DNA of 64,000 bases from Nitrosomonas sp. GTDB taxonomy: Bacteria; Pseudomonadota; Gammaproteobacteria; Burkholderiales; Nitrosomonadaceae. Positions 62,265 to 64,000 of this stretch are shown one piece after another. The stretch spans positions 62,001-126,000 of the forward strand of contig NZ_JAIEME010000015.1 in NCBI RefSeq assembly GCF_019752415.1, in the 5' to 3' direction. Below the pieces are notes generated by a model. That model searched no databases. It was not told where the DNA came from and was given only the letters and a program-made list of their open reading frames with translations. The stretch's first letter is position 1; each line of letters begins with the position of its first letter. The translations under genes were made by a program, and so were the position numbers.

Positions 62265-64000
62265 TAGAGATGATCATGAATATGTTCCTCAACAGGCTCA
62301 TCTAATTTTGCAACAGTCGCTTCAGGCAATTTTCCTAATAAATAATAATCAAATACTTGTCTGGCGATAGGTGCTGCGGTTGAACCGCCGGTTCCAGTAT
62401 TTTCAACCAGTACCGCTAATGCAATTTTCGGGTTCTCCGCTGGCGCATAAGCAATAAACATAGCATGGTCACGGTGACGCTCATTAATAGATTTTTCATT
62501 GTACCGTTCGCCCTGCTTAATACCGATTACTTGTGATGTACCTGTTTTACCTGCAAATGTATAACTTGCGTTAATAGCGGCTTTTGCAGCTGTACCACCA
62601 GGGCGGGTGACATCAACCAATGCATTCTTGACTATTTCAAGATTTTTGGGTTTCAAATTCAGACTGTAGAGTAGTTTTTCTGGAATATCCTTAACATCCC
62701 CTGTCTCACTGTTTTGTATTTGTTTGACCAGACGGGGAAGATAAGCTTTACCATTATTTGCGATGATCATAGTGGCAAAAGCAAGCTGCAAAGGTGTGGT
62801 CAGATTATAGCCCTGACCGATTGCGACAGAAATGGTATCACCGGCATACCACTTTTGCTTATATTGGCTCATTTTCCAGGCAGACGAAGGCAGGAGTCCA
62901 GAAACCTCACCTTCGATATCAATGCCTGTTTTCTTACCCAACCCAAATTGACCGATGAAGTTGTGTATATTATCTATTCCCAGATCGTTGGCAAGACTGT
63001 AATAATAGGTATCGCATGAAACAACTAATGATTTGTGCAAATCAACTCGACCATGGCCACCCGGTTTCCAATCGCGATAGCGGCGCTCTACACCAGGTAA
63101 TGAGAAGTATCCGGGATCGCTCATACTATATTCCGGTGTGCGTTTCCCGAGCTCAAGCGCCGCCAATGCCATGAAAGGTTTAAAGGTTGATCCCGGTGGA
63201 TAAACACCCCGTAATGCCCGATTGTTCAGTGGCCTATCAATCGAGTTGTTCAACAGATTCCAGTTTTCCTGATCAATCCCACCGATAAAAAGATTATTGT
63301 CATAGCCTGGCTTGCTGACAAAGGCAAGCACCTCGCCATTATTCGGATCCAATGCAACCAATGCGCCACGACGGTCGCCAAAAGCATTTTCTGCAGCCTC
63401 CTGCAACCCGAGATCGATTGAAAGGATCAAATTATTACCAGGAATCGATGGTGTGCGTGACAGAACGCGAATGGAGCGGCCTGCTGCATCGGTTTCTACT
63501 TCCTCAAAACCGGTAATGCCATGCAATTGCTTCTCATAGCTCTGTTCAATGCCAATCTTTCCAATATGCTGAGAACCTCGATAATTATTGAGTTCTTCAT
63601 TGCGTTCAAGTTGCTCAAGATCTTGATCATTGATACGGCTGATATAACCGATGATATGCGATACGACTTCTTTTTCCGGATATTGGCGCAGCACACGCGC
63701 CTTGATTTCAATGCCAGGAAACCGGTAGCGATTAGCCGCAAAAGTTGCGATTTCCACATCCGTCAAACGGCTGCGAATCGGCAAACTATTAAATCGCTTG
63801 CTTTCCTTTAGCAATTTCTTGAACCGCTGACGGTCGGTGGCTGTTATTTCAATAATTGCCGCCAGCTCATCCAGTGTCGATTCAAGTTTCCGGATTTTAC
63901 TGGGGATAACCTCTAACGTGTACGCTGAATAGTTCTGCGCCAGAGCCCTGCCATTGCGGTCATAAATCAAACCGCGATTGGGAACTAACGGTGAAATGGA
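62264..64000 (-). CDS. mrdA: Penicillin-binding protein 2, 5'-truncated by the window
   Basis: At least 578 residues of PBP2, open to the right edge; the residues SISPLVPNRGLIYDRNGRAL at the edge belong to the conserved early PBP2 region, so only the short membrane anchor is missing. The dimerisation/pedestal domain is followed by the transpeptidase: Ser nucleophile in GSTFKPFMALAALE, SxN-type motif in SCDTYYYSLANDLG and KTG in FAGKTGTSQVIG. PBP2 cross-links new glycan made by RodA during elongation. The stop codon coincides with the edge of a palindromic repeat, which may have replaced the original last residues. Confidence 0.96.
   Translation of the reverse strand, partial: SISPLVPNRGLIYDRNGRALAQNYSAYTLEVIPSKIRKLESTLDELAAIIEITATDRQRFKKLLKESKRFNSLPIRSRLTDVEIATFAANRYRFPGIEIKARVLRQYPEKEVVSHIIGYISRINDQDLEQLERNEELNNYRGSQHIGKIGIEQSYEKQLHGITGFEEVETDAAGRSIRVLSRTPSIPGNNLILSIDLGLQEAAENAFGDRRGALVALDPNNGEVLAFVSKPGYDNNLFIGGIDQENWNLLNNSIDRPLNNRALRGVYPPGSTFKPFMALAALELGKRTPEYSMSDPGYFSLPGVERRYRDWKPGGHGRVDLHKSLVVSCDTYYYSLANDLGIDNIHNFIGQFGLGKKTGIDIEGEVSGLLPSSAWKMSQYKQKWYAGDTISVAIGQGYNLTTPLQLAFATMIIANNGKAYLPRLVKQIQNSETGDVKDIPEKLLYSLNLKPKNLEIVKNALVDVTRPGGTAAKAAINASYTFAGKTGTSQVIGIKQGERYNEKSINERHRDHAMFIAYAPAENPKIALAVLVENTGTGGSTAAPIARQVFDYYLLGKLPEATVAKLDEPVEEHIHDHL

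Overview
The window reads as a chromosomal segment of a Gram-negative betaproteobacterium, most likely a Nitrosomonas-like member of the Nitrosomonadaceae. The basis is the lptC-lptA-lptB-rpoN-hpf-ptsN-hprK order, PEP-CTERM (exosortase-sorted) proteins, many TonB receptors and short palindromic repeats. The taxonomic call is inference from gene content and style; no rRNA or tRNA gene was recognised.

Layout. (1) 1-2.7 kb: an unidentified gene cut by the left edge, the lipid II flippase MurJ and a small membrane protein. (2) 2.9-4.9 kb: a copper-type RiPP (ribosomally made, modified peptide) operon, with an EGKCG-repeat precursor, a DUF692/MNIO oxidase and a DUF2063 partner. A soluble histidine kinase and a response regulator with TPR repeats follow (5.0-7.4 kb). 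(3) 8.6-26.4 kb, all on the minus strand: eleven genes made of four TonB-dependent receptors, four periplasmic YfiR-family proteins, a hybrid histidine kinase with a CHASE8-like periplasmic domain, a REC-PAS-GGDEF-EAL protein and an HDOD-REC-GGDEF protein. It reads as an outer-membrane-to-cyclic-di-GMP signalling locus and is the most striking part of the window. One of its YfiR genes is frameshifted in a run of ten A residues; one A fewer restores a normal C-terminus and a TAATG overlap with the kinase start. (4) 26.8-29.9 kb: an ABC exporter and a TraB/PrgY-like membrane protein. (5) 29.9-38.8 kb: a long leader with a possible structured RNA, a 1673-residue secreted animal-type haem peroxidase with RTX repeats, a Tat-exported multicopper oxidase and a SCO-type copper chaperone. 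This is a plausible extracellular oxidation module, possibly for Mn(II).

(6) 39-42.5 kb: small envelope genes, a decayed hypC hydrogenase-maturation gene and an IS4-family element whose transposase is broken by a stop codon. (7) 42.6-57.9 kb: housekeeping genes: a Rof-like protein, MutY, 5-formyl-THF cyclo-ligase, a PEP-CTERM protein, UbiX, the hprK/ptsN/hpf/rpoN/lptBAC block, NadA, cardiolipin synthase, Sua5, a HAD phosphatase, a Crp-like regulator and a MEDS-domain protein. (8) 57.9-60 kb: a gene-poor, decayed stretch with a PEP-CTERM remnant, a 163-bp palindromic repeat and a possible small RNA. (9) 60-64 kb: the cell-elongation set rlpA-rodA-mrdA, with a second palindromic repeat between mrdA and rodA.

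Common themes are the cell envelope (MurJ, Lpt, RodA/PBP2, RlpA, L,D-transpeptidase, lipoproteins), copper and redox chemistry at the cell surface, and heavy investment in signalling. No CRISPR array, prophage or conjugation module was seen.
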